64,000 nt of DNA from Bacteroidales bacterium (GCA_015061115.1 SUXE01000015.1:1-64000), one strand, 5' to 3'. Shown: positions 1 to 10,135, counted from the first letter of the stretch. Made by a program: numbers and translations. The notes: a model not told the origin generated them from the sequence alone.

Positions 1-37
1 CGTGCTTTTGTCTTTTTCCCCTTTCTGACATAAATAT

Positions 38-69
38 ACCCCTAAAGTTTTTTGTCTAACTTTAGGGGT
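38..69. terminator. Inverted repeat at the left edge, possible terminator
   Basis: A perfect 11-bp inverted repeat: ACCCCTAAAGT at 38-48 and ACTTTAGGGGT at 59-69, with a 10-nt loop at 49-58. It lies upstream of the promoter of the large secreted protein, so it may end transcription of a gene to the left of the window. There is no strong T-run on either side, so a protein-binding site is also possible. Confidence 0.45.
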
Positions 70-157
70 TCATATCAGCAAACCCGTCTTCTTTATTAAA
101 AATTTAACTAGACACCATCTTTTCCACATTATGGAAATACAGTTTACCTCAAAAAAT

Positions 158-189
158 TTTGACAACTCCATTTTTTGTTCTTACTTTTG
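158..189 (+). promoter_or_regulatory. Bacteroidota-type promoter for the giant secreted protein
   Basis: TTTG at 158-161 and TACTTTTG (fits TAnnTTTG) at 182-189, separated by 20 nt, match the Bacteroidota primary sigma promoter. The leader to the chosen ATG at 245 is about 50 nt. Confidence 0.6.
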
Positions 190-244
190 TCAAATTTTAG
201 GACATACATCACATAGTTAGTTTATGATAGGGAAATACAACAAT

Positions 245-3200
245 ATGAAAAAATTATTTATATCGCTTTTAGCAATTATCGCTTCTGTGGGAAATGTTTT
301 CTCACAGAGTATGATTATTTCCGGAGGTAACGACCATGGACTTGCCTTATGTTCAAAAGGACAAATTTTTGCATGGGGTTATAATGCTGGCAACAGACTT
401 TGTCTTAGTGATCCAACAGATGCCGCAAAAGACATTGTGCCTTCTCCTAGTCTGGTAAACACAGGCAACCTTACATTTTCCCAAGTAAGTGGAGGTTCAG
501 GCGGTCATAGCGTAGCTTTATCATGCAATAAAGTAGTATACTGCTGGGGAGACAACAACACAATGCAATGTGGAAGACCAAAATCAAATTATATTGAAGG
601 AGGAGAACCTGTCCCTGTGTATAAAGGAGTAACTGAAGGATATGACTTGGATGGAAACCCAGGAGGAGATTATCTTGGAAATGTCAAATATATATCCGCG
701 ACTTCCGCAGCTTCTATGGCAATTTTGGATGACGGAACAGGAAGAGTTGTCATGTGGGGAGGAAATGTCGAAGGTTCTGGTGGTGGTGGTGGAGTCATCG
801 AAACTCCTACATATGAGCCAATATGGATAATAGACCAAGCAACCAACAAACCAATTGAAAATGTAATTCACATCACTGGAGGAGACAACAACATCATGCT
901 TATTGTAGGAGATTCTCCCGATGCAAAAGTAGGAACAGTGTATACAATTGGAAACTGGAATGGCCGTGGAGGAGACGGAGATGCGAAATCATTCATTGCT
1001 GCACCGGTCGAAATCGGAGACGGCACAGGTGCAAAATCTTCAGGAAAATACCTAACCAATGTAAGAACATCTGGTCTATCAGATACAGGAGGATTTGCTG
1101 TTGATGGAGAAACTGGTTACGTTTACGGATGGGGAAATGGAGGCTGGTGGGGTGCCTGTGGATTGAGAAATGCATACAGCAGTAGCATTGTTTACGCAGA
1201 AAAAGTAACATCCGGAGAATATAAAGACATATCAGGAGAGGCATACCTTACAGATGCCATACAAGTAATAGGAGGCAATGGAAATGGAACTGTTGTCACC
1301 AAAGAAGGTCATGTCCTATATTGGGGTCATAACGGTGCATCTGACCCTACGACCACTTCTGGAGGCGTTATTCCAAATTCAAAATATGACTCAAAGACAG
1401 AAAGCACAGCGAACATCGGACCTGTTTTTGCAAATTATTGCGAGACAAAAGATGCTCAAGGAAAAACAATACCAGAACATAGAGTAGAAGATGCTGTTGC
1501 AATTGCACGTGGAGACCTTTATGGATTTATGGTCAACCAGGAGGGTGATTTCTATGTATGGGGAAGTACTGCAAGGCCAACTACCGAAGCATTAAAACAT
1601 GTAGGAGCGTTAGGCACAGGGAAAGTTGAGGAGATAAGTACATGTTTCAAAAAAATTGAAATCTTATGTGATCCACAAGATTTATGTCCAGAAGCATTTA
1701 TGTTGCCTAAAACATATAAGTGTCCTGGTACAATTAAAGAATTATATAGTGGATTCACACCTTTAAAAAATAGTGAGGAAAACTACTTCTACCAATGGAC
1801 TAAAGACGGGAAAATTCTAAACAATGCCAAGCCAACTGACGACAAAAACACAAGAAAGAATGATAAATATAACAAGGAATCGATCGATGTGTCAGAGCCA
1901 GGTTTGTACAGAGTTGACATTTACTACGTTGGATTGAATGTGCCATGCGAGAACTGCCCTGAAGCGTTCGCTGAATGTGAAGTCATCGACATGGAAATGC
2001 CGATTGATACAATTTTGACACAAGCTTGTGTGGACACGTTTGCCCCTAAAGCAACAGATGAGGTCTGCTTTGAATTTAAAGTCAACAATAAATTCTACCA
2101 AAAAGGGGCAACTACTTGGAGAGCTTACGACTCAGAAACAAGCGAAACAGCAATAGATACAATTGAAGTTGAAGTTGGAGATAAAGGCGTAATTTGTGTA
2201 ACTGGAGATAATGTTTCTGTAAATAAAGAAGATACTATATATAGTATCTTTATTGAAGATTATACAAAAATGCAAGGCACTTTCTTTGAGAAAGGAGCCA
2301 CAACTACTGGTAAATCAGGTCAATTATCAGAGACTCAACCGTTCTATTTATATGTCACAGTTTATAGTGATGTGATCCTGGAATCAGCCAAATTATCCGT
2401 AGCTATAGGCTGGGACGGAGGTAATTACACACTAACTCCAAGCATCTATAAGGCAGGTACAGATGTTAACGGAAAACCAATAGCCGATAAAAAGGTAAAA
2501 GATGGCAAACCTATACCATTTTCAATACCTGATTGTAAGGACGATAAAACGCTTGAGGGTGTAATAAAGGAAATAGAGTTGAATTTTGGAGAATTACGTT
2601 TGGAAGGAAATTCTGCAAGAGGTGCATCATATTTTATATTTTTTAATGCAAGTAAATCTATAAACAGCACTTCTATATTTACAGACCTGGGACCATTTTC
2701 AGATGATTTTGGCGGAAATTCCATAATTGTACACGAAGTTGGTCAGGCAAATAATTTAAGTAATTTTTCTCCAAATGGATCACATGCTATTTATGACCTT
2801 GTATATTCAAAAATGACATCTTACACATGCGGTAGGATTGAACTACAGTCTAAATTCTGGTGTCCTCCATGCGACGATCCAAAGAAATTGGAGATTACTG
2901 CAAGCGAGACTATCAAAGACGATGTTGATGCTGAATACAAGAAAGTGGTTGAGCTTTGCAAGGAAAGCGATGATTTGGTTTTGAATATTGAGCCATTGGA
3001 AGGCAAAAATGACCCAACTGCCAAATTTGATATTTTCTGGTTCGACAAATTCAAAGCTGACGAAGCAGATGCTTTAATAAAAGATATTACTGGTAGTGCC
3101 ACTACTCTTGAAACAAAGACAAATTGGGCCACTGTGGCTGGAGCAGCAGACATCGACAAAGATGTTGAAAAGGTATACTATGTGATGGTTTACGACCACA

Positions 3201-6200
3201 AGAATCCTGAGAAATGTGAACATTACGATTCAATCAAGGTAATCGCCCATCCTGCTCCTGTCGACTCTCTCGACTGGATCGAGTTCTGTGAAGGAGAATT
3301 GACAGCAGAGCCTACATTTGAAATCACAGGTAAAACTATCAATTGGATTGATGAACCTAAGGATGTTGCCATTTTGACAGGACCAACAGGAACTGGAACA
3401 AAAGAGTACACATACAAATATACAGTAACCGACGATAAGACAGGATGTGAGGGAGAAGAGCACACTCTGACTATCTCTGTCAATAAAACAGGTGAGCCAA
3501 AAGTGACGAAAAATTCTATCACTCTACTAAAAGATCCGTCTGTCAAATTCCAATTGTCAGTCGCAGTTCCTAACACAGATCCAGACTGCGAGATCCATTG
3601 GTATGAGTCGGAGACAGCAACGTCGGAAATGACAAACACAAGCATCGCTTTGGATGAAGCAAAAACTATTGAAGTTTGGGCTGAGCAATACAATACAAAA
3701 ACAGGATGTACAAGCAAGCGTATCAAGGTAGAGATTGTCATCAACGACGCTCCTAAGCCAGAGGTCACTGACGAATCGTTGTGTATAGGCGATGAAATAG
3801 TTCTGTCAGATTATGTAGAGGCAAAAGAAGACCACACTCTCAACTGGTATGATGATCCATCAGCAGCAAAGGGGACAGGCAGCCAGACAGCACCGTCGTT
3901 CAAGGCGACTGCTGCAGGAACATACAAGTTCTATGTCAGCCAGACAAATACTAAAACTGGTGCAGAAAGTGAAAAAGCGACTTTGACAATCACTGTGCAT
4001 GAGGTTGCCACTCTTGAACTGATTGCGAACAAAACAGAATATTGTATCAATGAACCAGCTGTAGAGTTGACATTCACAGCAAATAGCGACGGTGATTTCA
4101 CCACAGCTAAATGGTCGAAGAAATCAGACATGTCTGATGCAACAGCCACATTGACACCAACAACAGATGAAAAAGGCGATGTGGTCTACTATGCACAAGC
4201 TGAATATACAAACAAAGATGCACAAAAGAAGTTCGCCAGCACAGTCTGTTACGGAAAGATTCAGGACATCACCATCACGACCAACATGACTGATATCCCT
4301 AACTCAAAGACGAACTACACAGTTCAATATTTGCATATAGATGGTGAAAAAAACAAATCGTATAAATCCCTACTTGACCAAGATGGAACAGCAGTCATAG
4401 TAGAGCCTGGACACTCATTAAAGTGGTACGACTCAGATAAAAAACCATTAAATTCTGAGCCAGCACCTGAATATGTAGCAAACGAGACCGGAGAAAGAAA
4501 AGTGATATATTATGTTTCACAGGTCAACCAGACGACTGGTTGTGAAAGTGAACTTCATGATGTGACCGCGATCATATCATCATTCCCTAGTCCAAAGGTG
4601 AAAGCTCTCTCATTTTGTCAGGGAACTGATGAATTGAAATCGTCATACCCATTGACTGCGACAATCAATACAGATGGAGGATTTTCTGAGGGAAGCTATC
4701 AACTTATATGGTATAAGCAGGATCCAAAAGCAAATCCTGGTGCAGAGGAGTTCATAGCCATTGATTTGAGCATGGAGGATCTATCATACGACGCAACCAC
4801 TGTAACAGCAAAAGATTTCAAATATTGGGTTGTCCAGAGATATCTAGGTCCTGGTGGAGGACAGAGTCCGGCATCCGATTTGTTAGTGACAATATATTCA
4901 AAACCAATTTTGAAAACTAAGACTCCTGATCCTATCTGTTTGGGAGAAGAAGTTGATTTGAAAGATCTGTATTCAATTTCAAACACAATGTCATCACATG
5001 CGAATTATGAGCATGAATATTTGGGAGAAAATGGAAGTCTCATCAACACATCCAAAGTTTCAAAACACGGAAGTTACATGATTAGATCTTGGTTTATATT
5101 ATCAAGTGGTGATGAATGTAGTTCAGAATTCGAGGAGGTAAATGTGACAGTCCAGGAATTGGATGTTGCTATTAAAGGAGATAATACAACATGTCCAGGA
5201 ATAGGTGTCGAGTTGACTGCAGTCTTGGATACTGCGAATATGGGTGCAAATGATGTGCCTAGCTACTCATGGAGCGTATCGCCGACAGGAGTCACAGGAC
5301 AGATGGAGACATTGAACACATCAGCAGAAGGATTGAGCAAGAAGGGAGACAAGCTAACAGTCAATCTTGAAGTGTCTATGGGAGCTTGTAAAGGCAAGAA
5401 ACCAGTTGACGCATACATTGTCACAGTTGATGATCCTGGAGTAGACGGAACAATCAAGTTCGATGAACAATACAACACCAATAGTGGACAAGGAGCATAC
5501 ACATTGTCGAAGGATGGCATAATTGAATTCGACGGTTGTAACAGCAAGGTAGAGGTTGCATTCAATGTTAAACAGACAGAGGATGAGTTCACTTACGAGA
5601 ATCTTGAGACTGGAGTTGTAAAGAAAGACTCATTCAACAATGGTGAAGGAAAATTTGACATAAAAGCAGGATTGTATGAAGTCACTTTCACCAACTCTTG
5701 TAAGACATCATTCAAGTTTGAGGTAAAAGACAAGTCTTTGGATATTACCGGATATCCATCTAACATGGCTGTATGTGAAGGCACTCCACTAACCATCAAG
5801 ATTGTAAACTACGACAATACACCGTTTGAATACGACCCTAAGAAGTACAAGATTGAGTGGCAAAAGGATGGCAACACACTTCCTAACTATAACTCAGAGG
5901 TGCTATACATTCCATCAACGACACCAGACGACAATGGAGTATACAGCTACACCGTGACATCATCAGGATGTGTTTACCACGACAAAATTGCGTATGGAGT
6001 AAGTTTCAAATCCAAGCCAAAGGTAAAGATCAACGAATCACTCCTTGCAAAAGATGGTGTATACGAAGTTATCCGCACAAAATCCATAGATATCACCATA
6101 CCTATTGTACAATCGACAGGCATCGATATGTCTAATTTGAACGACAAGATTATTTGGAAGGAAGATGGTGTAGAGGTAAACAGAGGAGAGACTCTAAGTT

Positions 6201-7630
6201 TGACTAATGTGGTGTCAGATCATGAATACCAGATTGTGATCGCAAACGGAGAGAAAGGTACTAACACAGATTACTGCGGAACAAACTTAAACATCACACT
6301 AAACGTAGATGCACTCTTGTCTATCAATGCTGTATTGGTTGACGGAACAGGAAAGCAGACAAAAGACATGTGCGTTAACGAAGAAGGTGTAGGATTCCAA
6401 ATCGACACAACTGGAACAGGCAAAGTGCTTCACCCAGACAAATTCACATTGAAGGTTGTTGAGACTTTAGACGGAAAAGAGAAAGAGATAGCATTGGCAA
6501 AGAAGGATGATTACTTGTTTGCCGAAATCTCACCTAACAAGTCGGCGACTTATGACATTGTATACAAATACAGTGTGGGCAATCAAGACTCGTCTAAGAA
6601 AGCAGCAATCACAGTCCACCCGGCATATAATGTCGACTGGGATCGCAACGTTCGCCTATGTGAAGGAGAGACAGGTTTCATTCAAATCACAAAAGCTGAG
6701 CCAGCTTCTGAAATAGAGTTGACTTGGGAATCTGACGAATGTCTAAAGAGTGGTTCAAAAAGCGGAGCAAATGTGGAAGCCGTATTCTCAGGCTCTGGTT
6801 TGACCTCTAAAAAAGCTTTGACACTAGTAGCTTCAAACGGAGGAATTTGCGCTGATAAAAAATATTATCCAGAATTCACAATAGACAAGGCGATTGAAGG
6901 AAACATAATTGCCCCAGAGTTTGTATGTGAAGGACATAACGCTACTCTTGACGCTTCGCCATACAAAGCTACAGAATACGTATGGAGCTCGATTAGCCAA
7001 TTTGGAGAAGGTGTGACAAAGTCTGGAGCTTCTATCAATGTCGCATCAAAATCTGGTTACGCCACATATACAGTCGAAATGCAACGTGGCGCATGTACAG
7101 AGACTGCTGATGTGACAATTGATGTAAGACCAGCTCCTAAGTTCGACAGAATCGATTCTTTGTCTTTCCGTTCGGTAGAGATTGTATTGCAAACGAACAC
7201 AGGAACGGCTCCATTCCAATACATCGTTGACGACAATTATGATGATAATGTGTTAGAGCCAGTGAAAGATAGTTTGGAATATGGAACCCACAATATCAAA
7301 GTTCTCGATGCCGCAGGATGTGAGATAGACTCGTCATTCGTAACCAATGCCCCTGGCTTGGAAATTCCTATCCACATATCTCCTAACGGTGACGGAATCA
7401 ATGATGCATTCAGCATTCCAACTCTAAGAGAAGCATATCCAGAGGCTAACATCAGAATCTATGACCGTTGGGGTAAAAAACTTGCAGACTACAAAGCAGG
7501 CAATTCTGAGTTTGACTGGGATGGAACATACAACGGAATTCAAATGCAATCAACCGACTACTGGTATGAAATCGAAATCAAAGAAATTAAAAAGACCTAC
7601 ACTGGCCACTTCACTTTGATTCGTCAATAA
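245..7630 (+). CDS. Giant secreted RCC1/Ig-like repeat protein, T9SS type B
   Basis: Probably a cell-surface or released adhesin-like protein of 2461 residues. The start at 245 is preferred over the in-frame ATG at 224 because the protein then begins with a clean signal peptide (KKLF, hydrophobic core, end near VFSQ). Residues about 25-460 carry RCC1-like beta-propeller units with repeated GG.H..AL and WG motifs. Residues about 480-2360 are a long series of Ig/PKD-like modules, with recurrent short Cys-containing strands and W-Y/W-K positions, but no catalytic motif. The last 92 residues (2370-2461) hold ISPNGDGINDAF and IYDRWGKKL, the gliding-motility-associated C-terminal domain used as a type B T9SS signal. 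It stands alone, with its own promoter and a strong terminator. The ligand is unknown. The fold and secretion calls are firm; a binding role is inference. Confidence 0.85.
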   Translation: MKKLFISLLAIIASVGNVFSQSMIISGGNDHGLALCSKGQIFAWGYNAGNRLCLSDPTDAAKDIVPSPSLVNTGNLTFSQVSGGSGGHSVALSCNKVVYCWGDNNTMQCGRPKSNYIEGGEPVPVYKGVTEGYDLDGNPGGDYLGNVKYISATSAASMAILDDGTGRVVMWGGNVEGSGGGGGVIETPTYEPIWIIDQATNKPIENVIHITGGDNNIMLIVGDSPDAKVGTVYTIGNWNGRGGDGDAKSFIAAPVEIGDGTGAKSSGKYLTNVRTSGLSDTGGFAVDGETGYVYGWGNGGWWGACGLRNAYSSSIVYAEKVTSGEYKDISGEAYLTDAIQVIGGNGNGTVVTKEGHVLYWGHNGASDPTTTSGGVIPNSKYDSKTESTANIGPVFANYCETKDAQGKTIPEHRVEDAVAIARGDLYGFMVNQEGDFYVWGSTARPTTEALKHVGALGTGKVEEISTCFKKIEILCDPQDLCPEAFMLPKTYKCPGTIKELYSGFTPLKNSEENYFYQWTKDGKILNNAKPTDDKNTRKNDKYNKESIDVSEPGLYRVDIYYVGLNVPCENCPEAFAECEVIDMEMPIDTILTQACVDTFAPKATDEVCFEFKVNNKFYQKGATTWRAYDSETSETAIDTIEVEVGDKGVICVTGDNVSVNKEDTIYSIFIEDYTKMQGTFFEKGATTTGKSGQLSETQPFYLYVTVYSDVILESAKLSVAIGWDGGNYTLTPSIYKAGTDVNGKPIADKKVKDGKPIPFSIPDCKDDKTLEGVIKEIELNFGELRLEGNSARGASYFIFFNASKSINSTSIFTDLGPFSDDFGGNSIIVHEVGQANNLSNFSPNGSHAIYDLVYSKMTSYTCGRIELQSKFWCPPCDDPKKLEITASETIKDDVDAEYKKVVELCKESDDLVLNIEPLEGKNDPTAKFDIFWFDKFKADEADALIKDITGSATTLETKTNWATVAGAADIDKDVEKVYYVMVYDHKNPEKCEHYDSIKVIAHPAPVDSLDWIEFCEGELTAEPTFEITGKTINWIDEPKDVAILTGPTGTGTKEYTYKYTVTDDKTGCEGEEHTLTISVNKTGEPKVTKNSITLLKDPSVKFQLSVAVPNTDPDCEIHWYESETATSEMTNTSIALDEAKTIEVWAEQYNTKTGCTSKRIKVEIVINDAPKPEVTDESLCIGDEIVLSDYVEAKEDHTLNWYDDPSAAKGTGSQTAPSFKATAAGTYKFYVSQTNTKTGAESEKATLTITVHEVATLELIANKTEYCINEPAVELTFTANSDGDFTTAKWSKKSDMSDATATLTPTTDEKGDVVYYAQAEYTNKDAQKKFASTVCYGKIQDITITTNMTDIPNSKTNYTVQYLHIDGEKNKSYKSLLDQDGTAVIVEPGHSLKWYDSDKKPLNSEPAPEYVANETGERKVIYYVSQVNQTTGCESELHDVTAIISSFPSPKVKALSFCQGTDELKSSYPLTATINTDGGFSEGSYQLIWYKQDPKANPGAEEFIAIDLSMEDLSYDATTVTAKDFKYWVVQRYLGPGGGQSPASDLLVTIYSKPILKTKTPDPICLGEEVDLKDLYSISNTMSSHANYEHEYLGENGSLINTSKVSKHGSYMIRSWFILSSGDECSSEFEEVNVTVQELDVAIKGDNTTCPGIGVELTAVLDTANMGANDVPSYSWSVSPTGVTGQMETLNTSAEGLSKKGDKLTVNLEVSMGACKGKKPVDAYIVTVDDPGVDGTIKFDEQYNTNSGQGAYTLSKDGIIEFDGCNSKVEVAFNVKQTEDEFTYENLETGVVKKDSFNNGEGKFDIKAGLYEVTFTNSCKTSFKFEVKDKSLDITGYPSNMAVCEGTPLTIKIVNYDNTPFEYDPKKYKIEWQKDGNTLPNYNSEVLYIPSTTPDDNGVYSYTVTSSGCVYHDKIAYGVSFKSKPKVKINESLLAKDGVYEVIRTKSIDITIPIVQSTGIDMSNLNDKIIWKEDGVEVNRGETLSLTNVVSDHEYQIVIANGEKGTNTDYCGTNLNITLNVDALLSINAVLVDGTGKQTKDMCVNEEGVGFQIDTTGTGKVLHPDKFTLKVVETLDGKEKEIALAKKDDYLFAEISPNKSATYDIVYKYSVGNQDSSKKAAITVHPAYNVDWDRNVRLCEGETGFIQITKAEPASEIELTWESDECLKSGSKSGANVEAVFSGSGLTSKKALTLVASNGGICADKKYYPEFTIDKAIEGNIIAPEFVCEGHNATLDASPYKATEYVWSSISQFGEGVTKSGASINVASKSGYATYTVEMQRGACTETADVTIDVRPAPKFDRIDSLSFRSVEIVLQTNTGTAPFQYIVDDNYDDNVLEPVKDSLEYGTHNIKVLDAAGCEIDSSFVTNAPGLEIPIHISPNGDGINDAFSIPTLREAYPEANIRIYDRWGKKLADYKAGNSEFDWDGTYNGIQMQSTDYWYEIEIKEIKKTYTGHFTLIRQ

Positions 7631-7631
7631 C

Positions 7632-7661
7632 AAAAAAGGAGGCGGTAACGTCTCCTTTTTT
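7632..7661 (+). terminator. Rho-independent terminator
   Basis: A 13-bp stem beginning AAAAAAGGAGGCG (one G-T wobble), with a GTAA tetraloop and T-rich 3' arm, starts 1 nt after the stop of the giant protein. Confidence 0.85.
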
Positions 7662-7663
7662 AA

Positions 7664-7748
7664 TGCTAAATGCTAAATGCTAAATGCTAAATGCTAAATG
7701 CTAAATAAAAAAAATAAATTTTGCATTTCGCATTTCTAATTTCTAATT
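7664..7748. repeat. Heptamer repeat tract (TGCTAAA x6 plus a second run)
   Basis: Six exact TGCTAAA copies occupy 7664-7705. After a short A-rich spacer, four more 7-mers follow at 7721-7748 (TTGCATT, TCGCATT, TCTAATT, TCTAATT), which read as the reverse-strand form of the same TKNNNAA pattern. This fills the gap before birA. Related tracts lie at 8502, 21513, 35095, 42867, 50410, 51551 and 53933. Confidence 0.9.
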
Positions 7749-7758
7749 TTAAAAAGTT

Positions 7759-8508
7759 GTGCAGATTCATTTAATAGAAAAAGAGAGTCTCGGCAGTACC
7801 AACAACACACTTTCTGATTTACTGAGGATGGTGCCAGATATAGAGGAAGGCACTGTTGTGAGAGCCATCGAACAGACTGCAGGCAAAGGCCAGCCCGGCA
7901 ACCATTGGGAATCGGAGCCAAAGATGAATATAACCATAAGTCTGCTTCTCCGACCAGATTTTCTATCCATAGTAGACCATTTTTTCATATCCATCGCGGT
8001 GTCGCTCGGTATAACAGACTATCTTATGGACAAAGGAATCAATGGAGTGTGTATAAAATGGCCGAATGACATTTACGTCGGCAATAAAAAAATCTGTGGA
8101 ATACTGATTGAGAATACCATCATCGGACATACGATCGACAGTTCCATCGTCGGCATCGGATTGAACATCAACCAAAAGAAATTTTTGAGTGATGCTCCAA
8201 ATCCTATTTCTCTCACAAACATCACAAACAAGACTTACGACTTGCCAACAGAACTAAATCTGCTTTGCAATTCCCTACTCCGCCGATATGCCATGCTTGC
8301 AAACGGAAATCTTGAAGGATTAAGAGAAGAATATATCGCCCGACTCTACCGTTTCAATCAAATGGCAGATTACAAACTTCCTACCACAGACACAATTTTC
8401 AAAGCAAAAATCATCGATGTCGCTCCAGAGGGCAGACTGATTATGGAAAGCGACAACGGAAAAATAATGAAGTTCGCATTCAAAGAGGTGGTGTTTGTCA
8501 ATTCGTGA
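7759..8508 (+). CDS. birA: Biotin--[acetyl-CoA-carboxylase] ligase, monofunctional
   Basis: Attaches biotin to the biotin carboxyl carrier protein through biotinyl-AMP in the cytoplasm. The protein has 249 residues and a GTG start. It shows the biotin-loop region QTAGKGQPGNHWESEP (family form GRGRxG; here K and P replace the usual second R positions), KWPND at about residue 94, and a C-terminal BPL_C-like part ending AFKEVVFVNS. There is no N-terminal helix-turn-helix, so it is the short enzyme-only form and not a transcriptional repressor. It starts a housekeeping run leading to ruvX and def. Its last codons overlap a heptamer tract. Confidence 0.92.
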   Translation: MQIHLIEKESLGSTNNTLSDLLRMVPDIEEGTVVRAIEQTAGKGQPGNHWESEPKMNITISLLLRPDFLSIVDHFFISIAVSLGITDYLMDKGINGVCIKWPNDIYVGNKKICGILIENTIIGHTIDSSIVGIGLNINQKKFLSDAPNPISLTNITNKTYDLPTELNLLCNSLLRRYAMLANGNLEGLREEYIARLYRFNQMADYKLPTTDTIFKAKIIDVAPEGRLIMESDNGKIMKFAFKEVVFVNS

Positions 8509-8522
8509 TGCATAATTGACAA
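8502..8522. repeat. Short heptamer tract overlapping the birA stop
   Basis: Three consecutive 7-mers, TTCGTGA TGCATAA TTGACAA, fit TKNNNAA loosely. The birA TGA stop lies within the first one. Confidence 0.5.
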
Positions 8523-8556
8523 GAAAATATTACTTTTGTTGTCATAATTGTATAAG

Positions 8557-8985
8557 ATGGGAAGAATACTCGCAATTGACTATGGCCAGAAACGAATCGG
8601 CATCGCCGCCACAGATCCGGAGCAGATTATCGCTAATGGATTAGACACCGTTTCACCAAACGAAATATTCCAATTTTTGACAGACTATTTTGCAAAAGAA
8701 ACAGTCGACAAAGTCATTATCGGCAAACCTCAAAACATGAACGGAGAGGCATCCGCGTCAATGAAATATATTGAGCCTTTCGTAAAAGGATTCAAAAAGA
8801 AGTTTCCTGATATGCCTATTGAATTCCACGACGAGAGATTCACATCTGTTCTTGCCAACCGTGCTATTTTGGAAAGCGGAGTGAAAAAGAAAGAACGTCG
8901 TGAAAACAAGAAGTTGGTCGACAAGGTCAGTGCAGTGATAATTCTGCAATCCTATCTTGAAAGTCAGAGAATGAAATTCCTATAA
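8557..8985 (+). CDS. ruvX: Putative pre-16S rRNA nuclease / Holliday junction resolvase-like RuvX
   Basis: YqgF/RuvX family, 142 residues. The family acts in 5' end maturation of pre-16S rRNA and has an RNase H-like resolvase fold. Visible motifs are ILAIDYGQKRIGIA at residues 4-17 (first catalytic Asp), IIGKPQNMNG in the middle, and FHDERFTS with a following Asp-containing helix. ATG at 8557 is chosen over an upstream TTG at 8548 because MGRILAID is the usual family start. It sits 48 nt after birA and 17 nt before def. A TACTTTTG at 8531-8538 could be a -7 element, but no well-spaced -33 is present. Confidence 0.92.
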   Translation: MGRILAIDYGQKRIGIAATDPEQIIANGLDTVSPNEIFQFLTDYFAKETVDKVIIGKPQNMNGEASASMKYIEPFVKGFKKKFPDMPIEFHDERFTSVLANRAILESGVKKKERRENKKLVDKVSAVIILQSYLESQRMKFL

Positions 8986-9002
8986 AAAAAAGATAAAACA
9001 AA

Positions 9003-9554
9003 ATGATATATCCTATCACGGTGTACGGTCTGCCCGTACTTAAAAAAGTCGCTTCAGAAATCACTCCAGATTACCCTAATCTATCTACGGTAATCGAAAA
9101 TATGTATAAGACATTGACCAACGCTGAGGGAGTCGGATTGGCAGCTCCACAGGTAAACTTGTCGATCAAACTTTTCATCGTCGACTTGACATGTTTGGCT
9201 GAAGAGAATCCTATATACAAGGATTTCAAGAAGACATTCATCAACCCAGAGATCACTTTCTACAGCGAAGAGGAAGAGAAAGGAGAAGAGGGATGTTTGA
9301 GTTTGCCTGGCATCTCAGAGCCTGTTAAGCGATCAAAGAAGATCCGCATCAAATATCAGGACGAGAATTTCGAATGGCACGACGAAGAGTATGAAAACTT
9401 CTTCGCACGCGTCATACAGCACGAATACGACCATTTGCAGGGCAAGGTGTTCATCGACAGAATCTCTCCGATCCGCCGACAGATGAACCGCAGCAAAATA
9501 AGCGCTATGCTTAAAGGCAAAGTGAGATGCAGATACAATGTCAAGACTGTATAA
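9003..9554 (+). CDS. def: Peptide deformylase
   Basis: Removes the formyl group from the N-terminal Met of new proteins at the ribosome. The 183-residue protein has all three signatures: GVGLAAPQ at residues 43-50, EGCLSLP with metal ligand C98, and QHEYDHLQG with H140, E141 and H144. The acidic stretch EEEEKGEEG just before motif 2 is usual for Bacteroidota. It is followed after only 2 nt by the DUF1599 gene, so the two are probably co-translated. Methionine aminopeptidase, the next enzyme in N-terminal processing, is encoded at 27901. Confidence 0.96.
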   Translation: MIYPITVYGLPVLKKVASEITPDYPNLSTVIENMYKTLTNAEGVGLAAPQVNLSIKLFIVDLTCLAEENPIYKDFKKTFINPEITFYSEEEEKGEEGCLSLPGISEPVKRSKKIRIKYQDENFEWHDEEYENFFARVIQHEYDHLQGKVFIDRISPIRRQMNRSKISAMLKGKVRCRYNVKTV

Positions 9555-9556
9555 CC

Positions 9557-10105
9557 ATGGCAAATACAGAAGCTCAATTCGATAAAGCGATTCAGGTTTG
9601 CCGCGACGTCTACTCTAAAAAGCTGAAAGACTACGGCGCAGCATGGAGGATTATGCGTCCATGCTCAATAACCGACCAGATTTTCATCAAAGCCAATCGT
9701 ATCCGCACTTTGGAGACGAAGGGGAATCATTGTGTAGACGAAGGAATCCAGCCAGAGTTGATCGGCATCGTCAACTATGCCATCATGGGTATGATCCAGT
9801 TGAGCAAAGGGTTCGCAGACGGTGATGACATCACTGTGGATGAAGCTCTTAGCCTATACGATGAATATATGCAGAAGACTCGCACACTGATGCTCGCCAA
9901 AAACCACGACTATGACGAAGCGTGGAGAAGCATGCGCACGACGTCGTACACAGACCTTATCCTAATGAAGATATACCGTACAAAGCAGATCGAGAGCAAC
10001 GACGGTAAGACCATCATTTCTGAGGGTATTGAAGCAAACTATATGGACATGGTGAACTATGCCATTTTCGGTTTGATCAAAATCGACGAAGCTGAAGGAA
10101 AATAA
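9557..10105 (+). CDS. DUF1599 protein with a duplicated domain
   Basis: 182 residues in two homologous halves. The first contains KDYGAAWRIMRP followed by TDQIFIKANRIRTLE; the second contains NHDYDEAWRSMRT followed by TDLILMKIYRTKQIE. Each ends with an NYAIxG(M/L)I helix. This matches DUF1599 (Pfam PF07659, labelled nucleotide-modification-associated domain 1). The biochemical role is unknown. The start at 9557 lies 2 nt after the def stop. In Bacteroides the same protein sits beside a BT_3928-type membrane protein and tpiA, as here, so this is conserved core synteny and not an island gene. Confidence 0.85.
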   Translation: MANTEAQFDKAIQVCRDVYSKKLKDYGAAWRIMRPCSITDQIFIKANRIRTLETKGNHCVDEGIQPELIGIVNYAIMGMIQLSKGFADGDDITVDEALSLYDEYMQKTRTLMLAKNHDYDEAWRSMRTTSYTDLILMKIYRTKQIESNDGKTIISEGIEANYMDMVNYAIFGLIKIDEAEGK

Positions 10106-10111
10106 ATATTC

Positions 10112-10135
10112 GGAGACGGGATTTCTCCCGTCTCC
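10112..10135. terminator. Strong hairpin, probable weak terminator or attenuator
   Basis: A perfect 10-bp stem GGAGACGGGA / TCCCGTCTCC with a TTTC loop, followed by a broken T-run (TTCATTATTAT). It lies between the DUF1599 and membrane-protein genes. It shares the GACG/CGTC arm with hairpins at 43076, 51148 and elsewhere. Confidence 0.6.

Noticed and set aside
224-244. ATG at 224 as start of the giant protein
   Set aside because: The downstream ATG at 245 gives a standard signal peptide.
3223-3768. Open frame of 181 codons on the minus strand within the giant protein gene
   Set aside because: Antisense to repeated Ig-like coding sequence; no family motif.
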